The notes beneath the pieces were generated by a model. That model made no database searches and was not told the DNA's origin. It worked only from the letters and a program-made list of their open reading frames with translations. 49,364 nucleotides of DNA from Sulfurimonas sp. (GTDB taxonomy: Bacteria > Campylobacterota > Campylobacteria > Campylobacterales > Sulfurimonadaceae), in contig JAMOPL010000066.1 of the NCBI GenBank assembly GCA_027064515.1, positions 1-49,364 of the forward strand, written 5' to 3'. Positions 1 through 10,122 of the stretch are shown here, one piece after another (position 1 is the first letter of the stretch; every line of letters starts with the position of its first letter). Position numbers and translations under genes: made by a program.

Positions 1-2
1 CA

Positions 3-3000
3 TTTGAGATGAACTTATCTAACTTAAGTGATAATGTAGATGAGGATAACTCAGATTTACAAGGTATAGGTACAATTCAAGATGAAGCAGATGCTGATAA
101 AGATGATGCAGATACAGTATTCGCAGTTATTACAGGACCAGAAGAAGTAGATGAGGGTGATACAACTACAACTTATACTGTACAACTTTTAGATATAGAT
201 GGTAATGAGGTTAAAGTATCTGCTGATACAAATGTTACAGTTGTTTATAATAATACAACGACAGAAGATGATGATACTAATCACAGTGATAATGATAATA
301 TTGTAATAACAATAGCATCAGGTGCTTCATCTGCGACATTTACAATAGATACAAATGATGATGACGATTGGGAAGAGGGCGATGAAGATTATAAACTTAC
401 TATATCTGATGTAGATACAGATGAGTTTGAAAAAGTAGATATAGATGGATTTACAGATAACAATGGTGTGGAGCATAAAGGTGATGTTACAACAACTATT
501 ATAGATACTACACCACATTTAGAAGATGATAGTGGTGAAGTTTATGAATCTGCTATGGATGATATAGGTACTAATCCAAATAGTGATGAAGAGACAAAAA
601 CAGGAAATCTGTTTGGTAATGATACTCTTCCTGATAATGCTTCATTAGAAGATGTAAGTATAGATGGTGGTACAACTTATAAAGATACAGATGCTAAAAC
701 TATAACGGTAACAACAGCAGAAGGTAATAAGTTAGTAGTAAATGCAGATAGTGATTCTGAAGATTTTGGAGCATATACTTATAGTTTAGAAAATGCAATT
801 AGTCATAAAATAGAACATATACATGAAGATTTTAAAGATGATGTTGATGGTTGGAGTGATGCTTCACATCAAGATAAAGGTATGCTTATATCTCAAGACC
901 ATAATGCTTCTCAACTTATCTCATTTGGTAAAGAGAATGCTGGAGATACAGTTACACTTAAAATCACATTTGATACAGTTGGTGGCTGGGATGGTGATGA
1001 TAGTAGAGATGTGTTTAATATCTCTTGTAATGGTGAATTAGTTAGTAATAACGAGTATGAAGATGGTACAGATAATACGGTTGAAGTAGATATTACACTT
1101 GATGATAATGGTGATGCATTTATAGAGCTGAATCCAAATACAAATAGTAGTTCTCACTATGAATCAATAGAATTTACAAAATTTGAGATAGAAGATGCTG
1201 ATGGAGCTACAACTTCTTATATGGAAAATTGGGATGATGCTGTTGGTGGAACAAGTATGTTGATTGCAAAACAAGATACTGCTAGTAAAACTTTTGATTT
1301 TGGTTCAGAAAATGCAGATAAAACTTATACAGTAGATTTTGATTTGGCTACAAATATTAAATGGGATGAGGGTGTGGATAACGACCATTATGAGATACTT
1401 GTAGATGGTAATACTATATCTACAAAAACAGACTTTGGAAATCAAACAAATCATATCTCTTTTGATGTAGTTCTTGATGATGATGGGAAAGTTGATATAG
1501 GAATTTATGCAAATACAGATAGTAGTAATGAGGAATTAACTGTTGATAATTTCATTATCTCAGAAGGTACAGATTTTTCTATGGATAGCTTTACTTATGA
1601 AGTTAAAGGTGATGATTTTGATGATACTGCTAAATTAGATATAACTATACATGATGATGCTCCTCTTATAGGGGCAATAGATGAAGAGATAAATATAGGT
1701 GGTTCAGCAGATAGTAATATTTTACTTGTTCTTGATAGATCAAGTAGTATGGATAATGAAGATGATGGTGTGAAATATTTTGAGTATATGATGGAAGCAG
1801 TTACTAGCGTTACTCAAAAATATGATGATCTTGGAAAAGTAAGAATTAAAATTATGGGATTCTTTAAAGAGCAAGATGTTGAAAGTAATGAGTATGACCA
1901 TAGTGAAGGATATAGTTATACAAATTGGGTAACAGCAGAAGAAGCGATAGAATATTTTAAATATGATCCAGATAAGAATAAAGATGAAAACTCAGATGAT
2001 GGACATCTTTTCTTCTATTCAGGGACACCTTATGAAAATGGTGTAAATGCAGCTAAAGATTTTTATAACAAAGATACTGATGGTAATTATGAAGCAACAC
2101 CAGAAGCTGACCAAAGTATAGCTTACTTTATAAGTGATGGACAACCAAATGGTAATGGTGATTATGTAGATACATGGCAGGATTTTCTTGAAGATCAAGA
2201 GATAGATAAATCTGTATCTGTTATGTTTGGTAGTGATGCAGGTAGTGCAAGTGATGATGATATAGAGATTATGAATGAGCTGGCTTATCCTGTTCCTGAA
2301 GCACTTATACTTGAAGACCCTAAAGATTTAAATGCTGAATTAGTAGCAACTGTACTTGAATCAGTTGGTTTCTTTGGAGATGAGGGTCAAGGAAGTGTTA
2401 GTTTTAGTGCTGATGGTGGTCATATCTTTGAAGTTGATTATAAAGGAACAGTATATACTTATGATAAAAATCATGAGGTTCAAACTATTGAATTAACTTA
2501 TGATGATGATGGTGATGAAGATACAGCAGAAGTAACCCTTGGTTACTTACATTTAGATTTTTCAAATGGTCAATATGTTTATAAACCTGAAGTATTAGAA
2601 GATTCTAATGAAACATTTGAGTATATTATAAGAGATTGTGATGGTGATGTAGCATCTGATACAGCAACACTTCACATAGGTATATCTGAAACAATAGAAT
2701 ATAATGGAGATGATGATATAGATGGTGCGGCTGGAATAGATACTATGGTTTTAACTGATGATTTAGATATTGATTTTAGTGATGCTAATCTTAAAGATAT
2801 AGAAAATATAGAAATTATAGATTTAGGTGTAAATATGGATGGTGAAGCTAATGGAGCAAATGTTCTTAGTAACTTAACACTTGATGATATTTTAGATATG
2901 ACAGATGAGGATAATGAACTTACTATAGAAGGTGTATCTGATGATGGTGATGATGTAACAGAAGTTGATACAACAGACTGGACAAAAGATAGTGAAACTG

Positions 3001-3095
3001 ATAATGATGATGACACAACAACTTATGAGTACTCAAAAGATGGAGAAACTGTTTATTTGACAATCGAGGATCAGATAGACCATACAGGTATGTAA
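3..3095 (+). CDS. Large acidic repeat/VWA-domain surface protein, C-terminal part of an RTX/T1SS-type adhesin; 5' end lies outside the window
   Basis: Frame is open to the window edge. Very Asp/Glu-rich; Calx-beta/VCBS-like segments, VWA MIDAS-type motif DRSSSM (LLVLDRSSSMD), C-terminal GDDDIDGAAGIDTMVL... module and TIEDQI-like terminus typical of T1SS substrates. Confidence 0.8.
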   Translation, partial: FEMNLSNLSDNVDEDNSDLQGIGTIQDEADADKDDADTVFAVITGPEEVDEGDTTTTYTVQLLDIDGNEVKVSADTNVTVVYNNTTTEDDDTNHSDNDNIVITIASGASSATFTIDTNDDDDWEEGDEDYKLTISDVDTDEFEKVDIDGFTDNNGVEHKGDVTTTIIDTTPHLEDDSGEVYESAMDDIGTNPNSDEETKTGNLFGNDTLPDNASLEDVSIDGGTTYKDTDAKTITVTTAEGNKLVVNADSDSEDFGAYTYSLENAISHKIEHIHEDFKDDVDGWSDASHQDKGMLISQDHNASQLISFGKENAGDTVTLKITFDTVGGWDGDDSRDVFNISCNGELVSNNEYEDGTDNTVEVDITLDDNGDAFIELNPNTNSSSHYESIEFTKFEIEDADGATTSYMENWDDAVGGTSMLIAKQDTASKTFDFGSENADKTYTVDFDLATNIKWDEGVDNDHYEILVDGNTISTKTDFGNQTNHISFDVVLDDDGKVDIGIYANTDSSNEELTVDNFIISEGTDFSMDSFTYEVKGDDFDDTAKLDITIHDDAPLIGAIDEEINIGGSADSNILLVLDRSSSMDNEDDGVKYFEYMMEAVTSVTQKYDDLGKVRIKIMGFFKEQDVESNEYDHSEGYSYTNWVTAEEAIEYFKYDPDKNKDENSDDGHLFFYSGTPYENGVNAAKDFYNKDTDGNYEATPEADQSIAYFISDGQPNGNGDYVDTWQDFLEDQEIDKSVSVMFGSDAGSASDDDIEIMNELAYPVPEALILEDPKDLNAELVATVLESVGFFGDEGQGSVSFSADGGHIFEVDYKGTVYTYDKNHEVQTIELTYDDDGDEDTAEVTLGYLHLDFSNGQYVYKPEVLEDSNETFEYIIRDCDGDVASDTATLHIGISETIEYNGDDDIDGAAGIDTMVLTDDLDIDFSDANLKDIENIEIIDLGVNMDGEANGANVLSNLTLDDILDMTDEDNELTIEGVSDDGDDVTEVDTTDWTKDSETDNDDDTTTYEYSKDGETVYLTIEDQIDHTGM

Positions 3096-3135
3096 TATAT
3101 GTATGAGATTTTATAACAAAATGTCATATATTTTT
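3094..3135 (+). terminator. Possible AU-rich intrinsic terminator after the surface-protein gene
   Basis: AATATATG (3094-3101) / CATATATT (3125-3132) arms followed by T-rich tract. Confidence 0.35.
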
Positions 3136-3189
3136 ATCTTCCTTTAGTTTAAAGCTATAATCAAAATAGCTTAGATTTTAGGAAGAGAG

Positions 3190-3405
3190 ATGCACGATTT
3201 TAAGGCTATTATATTTATAGTAAAAGAGTATTTGGCAGATGGCAAAAAAGTGAAAATTTTAGATAAAGATGTTGCAGATACTCTTGAAATTTCTCAGACA
3301 AATTTTGCGACGATAAAACGACGAAACTCTATCCCTTATGAAAATATTTTAAGATTTTGTAAAAGGGAAGGGTTTAGTTACTCTAAGATTTTTTTTAAAA
3401 ATTAG
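3190..3405 (+). CDS. Small phage-repressor-like helix-turn-helix protein
   Basis: 71 aa; DVADTLEISQTNFATIKRRNSIPYENILRFCKREGFS resembles a CI-type HTH; preceded by GGAAGAGAG. Confidence 0.6.
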   Translation: MHDFKAIIFIVKEYLADGKKVKILDKDVADTLEISQTNFATIKRRNSIPYENILRFCKREGFSYSKIFFKN

Positions 3406-5075
3406 ATTTTTGATTGCACAGTTCTTTTTGTAGCTTCAAAAAGTTCTGTTGCTTTTACAACCATTGGCTCGTCAAGTATAGTAGTGCTATCAACCTCTTT
3501 TATAGGATTGGCAGTTTGACAGTTAGTTATACATGAGGCACTTCCACCAATCTCGACATCTTCAACCATTGAAGGTACTTGGAAATTTTCTTGAGGAATT
3601 ATTATCTCTTGATTTTGAATAACTTTATTAGTTATATTTTCCTCTTTAGGTCTAGAACAAGGCTGATGTTTTATTTTTGTATTAAATCCAAAAATCTCTC
3701 TTACTAATTGCTTTATAGCAGAATAGCCATGAGTTAAAACTTTTTTGTCATTATCATTGGCACAACTCTCCCAAGTAAGATTATTATTTTCATAAGATAT
3801 AAAAGATATACTTCTATCAAAAGCATCACCCAGTGGATAGTTTCTATCTCTTATTTTTATAGCTAATTCATCAAAAAGAGTAGATTTAGCTTTTGCTGGT
3901 TCAACTATTATCTCTTTTGGAATTTCTATTGTTTTAGGAGGTTCTACTTTTTGTATCTCTTTTGTTTTTAGCACAGGATTATGAGGAATTTCTATCTCAA
4001 TTTTTGGTATCTCTCTTTGAAGAGATTCTATCATCTGGTCTATCTCTTTTATGCGAAGAGCCTCAACCATCTTAAAGAAAATCATAGATAAAACAAATGA
4101 ACCATCAGCATTTATAGTAAAAAGATATTTAGAATCACTTAGTATTCTAAAAAACCTATCAATAACAAGGGTAGAAAAAAGAGCATCTTGGTTATACATC
4201 TTCTCTTTTATATATGCTATAAGTTCATCTACTACCATCTCAGCTTCATAATCTTCTAGAATCTTTGTAAACTCAATTAATTTTGCATAATCCTTTGCAA
4301 ATACAGCTTCAAAAAGTTTATCGATAAATTCTGGATCTACTAATCCTAACATATCTGTAACAGTATGAACATCTACATGATTCTTAGAGTAGATAATTGC
4401 TTGGTCAAGAAGTGTAAGGGTATCTCTAAGTGAGCCATTTCCACTACGAGCTAGAATCTCTAAGGCATCATTTTCATACTCAATATTTTCTAAGTGAAGT
4501 ATATGAGCTAAATGATTTACAATTTTGTTAGTAGCAATTCTTTTAAATCTAAAATGTTGAGTACGACTTAGAATTGTAGCGGGAAGTTTTAGTGGATCTG
4601 TGGTAGCTAAGATAAATTTTACATAATGTGGAGGCTCTTCAAGAGTTTTTAGCAAAGCATTAAAAGCCTCTTTAGTTAGCATATGGACTTCATCAATTAT
4701 AAAAATTTTGAATCTTGCTATGGCTGGTTTGTATTTTGTTTGTTCTATTAGGTCACGAATATCATCTATCTTTCTAGAGGATGCACCATCCATCTCAATT
4801 ATATCCATATGACGATTTTCTGATGCCATAATACAGTTTTGACAAACACCACAAGGGTTATGACTAAGACCTTTTTCACATAAAAGAGCTTTTGCAAAGA
4901 TTCTAGCAGTAGATGTTTTTCCACTTCCACGAAGTCCTGAAAAAAGGTAAGCGTGTGATAGTCTATTTGAATCAAGTGCTAATGAAAGAGTTTGACTAAT
5001 AGTCTCTTGACCAATTAATTCATCAAAATTTGATGGACGGTACTTTCTAGCTAATACTTCAGATGCTTCTTTCAT
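3402..5075 (-). CDS. dnaX: DNA polymerase III subunit gamma/tau
   Basis: LARKYRPSNFDELIGQE, GLRGSGKTSTARIFAKAL Walker A, zinc-binding CGVCQNC, DEVHMLTKEAFNALLKTLEEPP. Confidence 0.96.
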   Translation of the reverse strand: MKEASEVLARKYRPSNFDELIGQETISQTLSLALDSNRLSHAYLFSGLRGSGKTSTARIFAKALLCEKGLSHNPCGVCQNCIMASENRHMDIIEMDGASSRKIDDIRDLIEQTKYKPAIARFKIFIIDEVHMLTKEAFNALLKTLEEPPHYVKFILATTDPLKLPATILSRTQHFRFKRIATNKIVNHLAHILHLENIEYENDALEILARSGNGSLRDTLTLLDQAIIYSKNHVDVHTVTDMLGLVDPEFIDKLFEAVFAKDYAKLIEFTKILEDYEAEMVVDELIAYIKEKMYNQDALFSTLVIDRFFRILSDSKYLFTINADGSFVLSMIFFKMVEALRIKEIDQMIESLQREIPKIEIEIPHNPVLKTKEIQKVEPPKTIEIPKEIIVEPAKAKSTLFDELAIKIRDRNYPLGDAFDRSISFISYENNNLTWESCANDNDKKVLTHGYSAIKQLVREIFGFNTKIKHQPCSRPKEENITNKVIQNQEIIIPQENFQVPSMVEDVEIGGSASCITNCQTANPIKEVDSTTILDEPMVVKATELFEATKRTVQSKI

Positions 5076-5089
5076 AATAGTAACTCCGT

Positions 5090-5842
5090 TTATAGTTGTT
5101 TAATATTTAGCCATTTAGATGCGATGCTTCTAAGAGATTCAGGATTCTCTGATGCAAAAAATTTTAGTTTTGGTGAAGTGTATTGATGTGTAAATGTAAA
5201 TTTTTTCTCTAATTGTTCCACTATTGCATCTCCAGAGTGAATTAAAATAGTATCTTCACCAAAATAATCTCCAATGGCATTAGAGATAAGTGGAAAATGT
5301 GTACATCCTAAAATCACAGCATTTGGTTTATTTATGTTTTTAAAATAGTGGTTAAAAGTTTCTTGAAGAATCTTACCACTATAAATCTCCTCTTCAACTA
5401 GAGGAACAAAAAGACCAGTTGCTTGTGATTCTATATTTGTAAATCCAAAATTATTAAGAGCTAAATTGTAAGCATTAGAGTTTACGGTAGCCTTAGTTCC
5501 TAGAATTAGAATCTGAGAATCTTTAGAATTAAGAGCATTTATAGTTGCTAAAACTCCAGCTTCAACCACTCCAATAATAGGGCAATATGTGTTTTCTCTC
5601 ATCTCATCAAGGGCATAGGCACTAACAGTATTACAAGCTACTATGATAAGGTCGAGTTCAAAGTTTTTGAAAAACTCTACGGCTTCTAAACCGTAACGGA
5701 TGATAGTGTTTTTATCTTTGATACCATAAGGAACACGAGCAGTATCGCCATAGTAGATAATCTCTTCAAATAGTTGATGTTGCAATAGTGATTTAACAAC
5801 GGTTAAACCACCAATCCCACTATCAAATACACCAACTTTCAT
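5090..5842 (-). CDS. murI: Glutamate racemase
   Basis: VGVFDSGIGGLTVV, YYGDTARVPYG, VACNTVSA, VILGCTHFPL. Confidence 0.96.
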   Translation of the reverse strand: MKVGVFDSGIGGLTVVKSLLQHQLFEEIIYYGDTARVPYGIKDKNTIIRYGLEAVEFFKNFELDLIIVACNTVSAYALDEMRENTYCPIIGVVEAGVLATINALNSKDSQILILGTKATVNSNAYNLALNNFGFTNIESQATGLFVPLVEEEIYSGKILQETFNHYFKNINKPNAVILGCTHFPLISNAIGDYFGEDTILIHSGDAIVEQLEKKFTFTHQYTSPKLKFFASENPESLRSIASKWLNIKQL

Positions 5843-5844
5843 AA

Positions 5845-7197
5845 TTATGAGTTAGTATTCATACTTTCTAAAAATTCTTCATTTATAGCTTTTTTACCCA
5901 TCATAGTATAGATGAATTTAAGAGCTTCAACCTCATTGTCTTGTTTATGTAACATTTGACGAAGGATAAATACTTTTTGTAGTGTGTCTTTGCAAAGAAG
6001 TAACTCATCTTTACGAGTTCCAGATTTAAGAATATCGATAGCTGGGAAAATTCTTCTCTCAGCAATTTTTCTGTCAAGAACAACTTCCATATTACCAGTA
6101 CCTTTGAACTCTTCAAAGATAACTTCATCCATACGGCTTCCAGTATCAACAAGTGCAGTAGCGATAATAGTTAAACTTCCACCATTTTCAATATTTCTAG
6201 CAGCACCAAAAAATCTTTTTGGTTTATGAAGAGCATTTGCATCTACACCACCAGATAGAACCTTACCACTTGATGGTGTTACCGTATTGTAAGCACGAGC
6301 AAGACGAGTGATAGAATCTAGTAGAATAACTACATCACGACCTAACTCAACTCTTCTTTTTGCTTTTTCGATAACCATTTCAGCAACTTTAACATGGTTT
6401 TTAGCAGGCATATCAAAAGTTGAACTATAAACTTCACCCTTAACACTTCTCTCCATATCAGTAACCTCTTCAGGTCTCTCATCAACAAGTAAAACCATTA
6501 AATCAACTTCTGCATGGTTGTGCGTGATTCCGTGAGCAATCTCTTTTAGAAGTTCTGTTTTACCACTTCTTGGAGGTGCTACAATCAGACCACGCTGACC
6601 CTTACCAATAGGTGAGAAGAAATCCATCATACGACCTGTTAAGCCTTTTTCACGATACTCTAATTTTAATTGATCTTGAGGATAAAGAGGTGTAAGATTC
6701 TCAAATAGAGGTCTTTTTTTACTCTCTTCTGGTGGAAGTGAATTTACTGCTTCTATCTTAATTAGAGCATAATATCTCTCTTGATCTTTAGGTGGGCGAA
6801 CTTGACCAGTTACAACATCACCATTTCTTAGTGCAAATCTTTTAATCTGAGTGTTTGATACATAAGCATCATTGATAGATTCGTTGAAGCTTTTATCAAT
6901 AGAACGGATAAATCCATAACCATCTTGCATAATCTCTAAGATTCCACTAAATAAAATAAAACCACCTTGAGCAGTTTGTGCCTTTAAAATTTCAAAGATA
7001 ATATCTTGTCTTTTTAATTCATTAGGGTGTTCAACTTTTAACTCTGTTGCCATAGCAACTAAAACTTCAATGTTTTGAGTACGAAGCTCATCGATTGTAG
7101 CACCTTTTACTGGTGTATGTGAACGAGATTTATTATTTTGTTTGTGTGGTTTAGAATTTGTGTTTTTGCGAGGTTGTTGTGAATTGTTTTCACTCAT
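5845..7197 (-). CDS. rho: Transcription termination factor Rho
   Basis: [50 protein letters not shown]-terminal basic extension. Confidence 0.97.
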   Translation of the reverse strand: MSENNSQQPRKNTNSKPHKQNNKSRSHTPVKGATIDELRTQNIEVLVAMATELKVEHPNELKRQDIIFEILKAQTAQGGFILFSGILEIMQDGYGFIRSIDKSFNESINDAYVSNTQIKRFALRNGDVVTGQVRPPKDQERYYALIKIEAVNSLPPEESKKRPLFENLTPLYPQDQLKLEYREKGLTGRMMDFFSPIGKGQRGLIVAPPRSGKTELLKEIAHGITHNHAEVDLMVLLVDERPEEVTDMERSVKGEVYSSTFDMPAKNHVKVAEMVIEKAKRRVELGRDVVILLDSITRLARAYNTVTPSSGKVLSGGVDANALHKPKRFFGAARNIENGGSLTIIATALVDTGSRMDEVIFEEFKGTGNMEVVLDRKIAERRIFPAIDILKSGTRKDELLLCKDTLQKVFILRQMLHKQDNEVEALKFIYTMMGKKAINEEFLESMNTNS

Positions 7198-7368
7198 AAA
7201 GTAAGTACCTTAATTTTAGATTTTGGGATTTTATTGCAGGAAAGGGTTTTAATTATTTTAATGTTGTAATTTTACACTATTAAAGTGTCTTATGTCAAGT
7301 TTTATTATCCTTTGCTACAATTACATTTAATAATATGAGTCTAAAAGATTTTAAAAAAGTGAAAACAG

Positions 7369-7980
7369 ATGATAGCAATAGTTGATTATAATATGGGAAA
7401 TTTGGCGAGTGTTCAAAATGCATTTGCCAAATTGGGTGAAGAGACAGTTGTGGAGAGTGATCCAGCAAAATTTAAAGAGTATGATAAATTAATTTTACCA
7501 GGTGTTGGTGCATTTGGTGATGCTATGGAACATTTAAAAGATAGAGGTATGATAGAGCCACTTAGAGAGTATGCAAAAAGTGGGAAATATATGCTTGGAA
7601 TCTGTCTTGGGATGCAACTTCTTTTTGAGAGTAGTGAGGAGTTTGGAAAAAATGAGGGGCTGGGAATCATTAAAGGGAAAGTTACACATTTTGATTCTTC
7701 AAAATTTGAGGAGAAACTAAAGATTCCACATATGGGTTGGAATCGTATGTTTACTAAGAAACATCCACTATTTGAGAATCTTGATGATGAGCATTATCTT
7801 TACTTTGTGCATACTTATCATGTTAATTGTGCAAATGAAAAGGATATTATAGGTCGTACTTTTTATGGTTATGAGTTTACATCAGCAGTAGCTCATGGAA
7901 ATGTGTTTGGGATTCAACCACATCCAGAAAAAAGTCATGAGAATGGACTTAAGATTTTAGAGAACTTTATTTCACTATAA
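7369..7980 (+). CDS. hisH: Imidazole glycerol phosphate synthase subunit HisH
   Basis: IVDYNMGNLASVQNA, LPGVGAFGDAM, GICLGMQLLFESSEE, GIQPHPEKS glutaminase motifs. Confidence 0.96.
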   Translation: MIAIVDYNMGNLASVQNAFAKLGEETVVESDPAKFKEYDKLILPGVGAFGDAMEHLKDRGMIEPLREYAKSGKYMLGICLGMQLLFESSEEFGKNEGLGIIKGKVTHFDSSKFEEKLKIPHMGWNRMFTKKHPLFENLDDEHYLYFVHTYHVNCANEKDIIGRTFYGYEFTSAVAHGNVFGIQPHPEKSHENGLKILENFISL

Positions 7981-8008
7981 TTCAAATATAAATACAAAAG
8001 GAAAAATA

Positions 8009-8287
8009 ATGGCATGGGCAACAGCAAAACATATACTAGTAGATAGTGAAGCAAAATGTAATGAGTTAAAAACAGAGATAGAAAATGGGACATCATTTGA
8101 TGATATGGCGAAAGCACACTCAAACTGTCCATCAGGTGCAAAGGGTGGAGATTTAGGTAAATTTGGTCCTGGGCAAATGGTTCCCGAGTTTGACAAGGCT
8201 ATCTTTAGTGGAGATGTTGGAGTAGTTTATGGTCCAGTTCAAACACAATTTGGCTATCATCTTATAGAGATTACTGGTAGAGGTTAG
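8009..8287 (+). CDS. Parvulin-type peptidylprolyl isomerase
   Basis: AKHILVDSEAKC...FDDMAKAHSNCPSGAKGGDLGKFGPGQMVPEFDKA...GPVQTQFGYHLIEI. Confidence 0.93.
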   Translation: MAWATAKHILVDSEAKCNELKTEIENGTSFDDMAKAHSNCPSGAKGGDLGKFGPGQMVPEFDKAIFSGDVGVVYGPVQTQFGYHLIEITGRG

Positions 8288-8293
8288 TAAATA

Positions 8294-9139
8294 GTGGTAA
8301 AAGTATCAGCAATTCAGATGGGTATGGATGAGAACAAAGAATCTAATATAGCTAATGCTGAAAGATTGGTTCGAGATTCTGCTCAAAATGGTGCTGAAAT
8401 TATACTTTTACCAGAACTTTTTAGTGGATTGTATTTTTGTAAAGATATGGATAAAAAATATTTTGCATGGGCATCTCCACTTAAAAATAACGAACTAATA
8501 AAACAGTTTTCAAATTTAGCTAAAGAGTTAAATGTGGTTATATTAGTTAGTTATTTTGAAAAAAGTGGGAGTGATTATTTTAACTCCCTTGTTGTTGTAG
8601 ATTCTGATGGAACTATAATGGATAATTACCGTAAAACTCATATACCAGATGGTGCAGGATATGAGGAGAAGTTTTATTTTAAAGAGGGTGATTCTGGTTT
8701 TAAGGTTTACGATACTGCTTATGGAAAAATAGGTGTTGGAATCTGCTGGGATCAGTGGTTTTGTGAAACTGCAAGAGCTTTGGCACTTATGGGTGCAGAG
8801 ATTATTTTTTATCCGACAGCGATAGGGAGTGAACCTGAGATTCATTTAGATTCTATGGAGCATTGGCAAAGGGTACAGATGGGACACTCAGCTACAAATA
8901 CAGTTCCCGTAGTAGTTGCAAATCGTATAGGTTTAGAGGTGGGTGAGAGTTGTGAACTTACATTTTATGGTTCATCTTTCATAACAGACTATACAGGTAA
9001 AAAGATAGCTGAAGCTTCTCGTGATAAAGAGGAGATAATTTATGCTGAATATGATTTAGAAGAGAATAAAAAACAAAGAGAGTATTGGGGACTTCTTCGA
9101 GATAGAAGAGCCTCTTGTTACTCTAAGTTAGTTGAATAG
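8294..9139 (+). CDS. aguB: Carbon-nitrogen hydrolase, probable N-carbamoylputrescine amidase
   Basis: Nitrilase fold E-K-C residues: LPELFSG, YRKTHIPDG, GVGICWDQWFCE; GTG start. Confidence 0.8.
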   Translation: MVKVSAIQMGMDENKESNIANAERLVRDSAQNGAEIILLPELFSGLYFCKDMDKKYFAWASPLKNNELIKQFSNLAKELNVVILVSYFEKSGSDYFNSLVVVDSDGTIMDNYRKTHIPDGAGYEEKFYFKEGDSGFKVYDTAYGKIGVGICWDQWFCETARALALMGAEIIFYPTAIGSEPEIHLDSMEHWQRVQMGHSATNTVPVVVANRIGLEVGESCELTFYGSSFITDYTGKKIAEASRDKEEIIYAEYDLEENKKQREYWGLLRDRRASCYSKLVE

Positions 9140-10034
9140 AGTTTAAAATAATCTTTTCTAAATCCTCAAGAGGTGCAGAGATGATTTTTTTAAATTGTGT
9201 ACGGTTAAAAGTTTGTTGTCTTTTTGCTAGTTGTGCTGTATGGGTTGAGATATTTTGAATCATCTCCTCTTTTGTAACTTTTCCATCGAGATATTCTAAT
9301 ACTTCCACTATCCCTATCGCACCCATAGAATTTGGCAGTCTTGTATATTTTTGTTCAAGATAGCAAATTTCATTTATTAGTCCTGACTCTAACATTTTAT
9401 TACTTCTTTTTGAGATTCTCTCTCTTAAAATATCTCTACTTACAGAGATATTAAAAATATCAAGATTCTCTATAATTGGTTTTGGTGGATTTTGTTTAAA
9501 CCATTCACTTGGTGTAAGTTTACTCGCTTCATAAATTAGTAATGCCTTTTCTATTCTATAAGAATCGTTTGGTGTTATATTTTTCATATATATTGGGTCT
9601 TTTAGAGTTAAAAATTTGTAACACTCTTCTAAATTTGTAAGTTTATTTTTTACTATATTTTTTATATTTTCATCTATTTTTGGAATCTCAGATAAACCAT
9701 CTATTAATGATTTTAGATAAAAAGATGTTCCACCAACTATAACTAGATTCTTTTTCTCTTTTTGACACTCTAAAATAACTTTTTTATACAGATCTATAAA
9801 TATATCAACACTAAAATGTTGATTAGGATTTATCTCATCTATTCCAAAATGTTTAACTATTTTTAACTCTTCTTTTGATGGTTTTGCAGATACAACATCT
9901 ATCTCTTTATAGATACTTAGAGAATCTATACTTAGTATAAAAGCATCAATTTTTAAAGCAATTTTTATTGCTAAATCACTTTTTCCTGATGCTGTTGCTC
10001 CGATGATTGCAAGTTGTTTTATTTTAAAATTCAT
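9123..10034 (-). CDS. miaA: tRNA dimethylallyltransferase
   Basis: IGATASGKSDLAI, SIDSLSIYKEIDVVSAKPS, VGGTSFYLKSLIDGL. Confidence 0.93.
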   Translation of the reverse strand: MNFKIKQLAIIGATASGKSDLAIKIALKIDAFILSIDSLSIYKEIDVVSAKPSKEELKIVKHFGIDEINPNQHFSVDIFIDLYKKVILECQKEKKNLVIVGGTSFYLKSLIDGLSEIPKIDENIKNIVKNKLTNLEECYKFLTLKDPIYMKNITPNDSYRIEKALLIYEASKLTPSEWFKQNPPKPIIENLDIFNISVSRDILRERISKRSNKMLESGLINEICYLEQKYTRLPNSMGAIGIVEVLEYLDGKVTKEEMIQNISTHTAQLAKRQQTFNRTQFKKIISAPLEDLEKIILNSIQLT

Positions 10035-10122
10035 TTTGAAACTATATCTAAATATTTGGTTTTAACATATATTTAGATAAAATCTATCTCAATATTGAAT
10101 TATTATTATAAGAGGTAAAAAG

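Noticed and set aside
327-518. Minus-strand ORF (63 aa) opposite the surface-protein gene
   Set aside because: Antisense to a strongly supported coding frame; composition is a by-product of Asp (GAT) codons read backwards.
2672-3016. Minus-strand Ser-rich ORF (114 aa)
   Set aside because: Shadow ORF of the GAT/GAA-rich adhesin C-terminus; no RBS or family signal.
7335-7385. Possible 16-aa leader ORF (MSLKDFKKVKTDDSNS) overlapping the hisH start
   Set aside because: No His codons and no attenuator-like hairpin set, so a his-leader role is not supported; likely chance.
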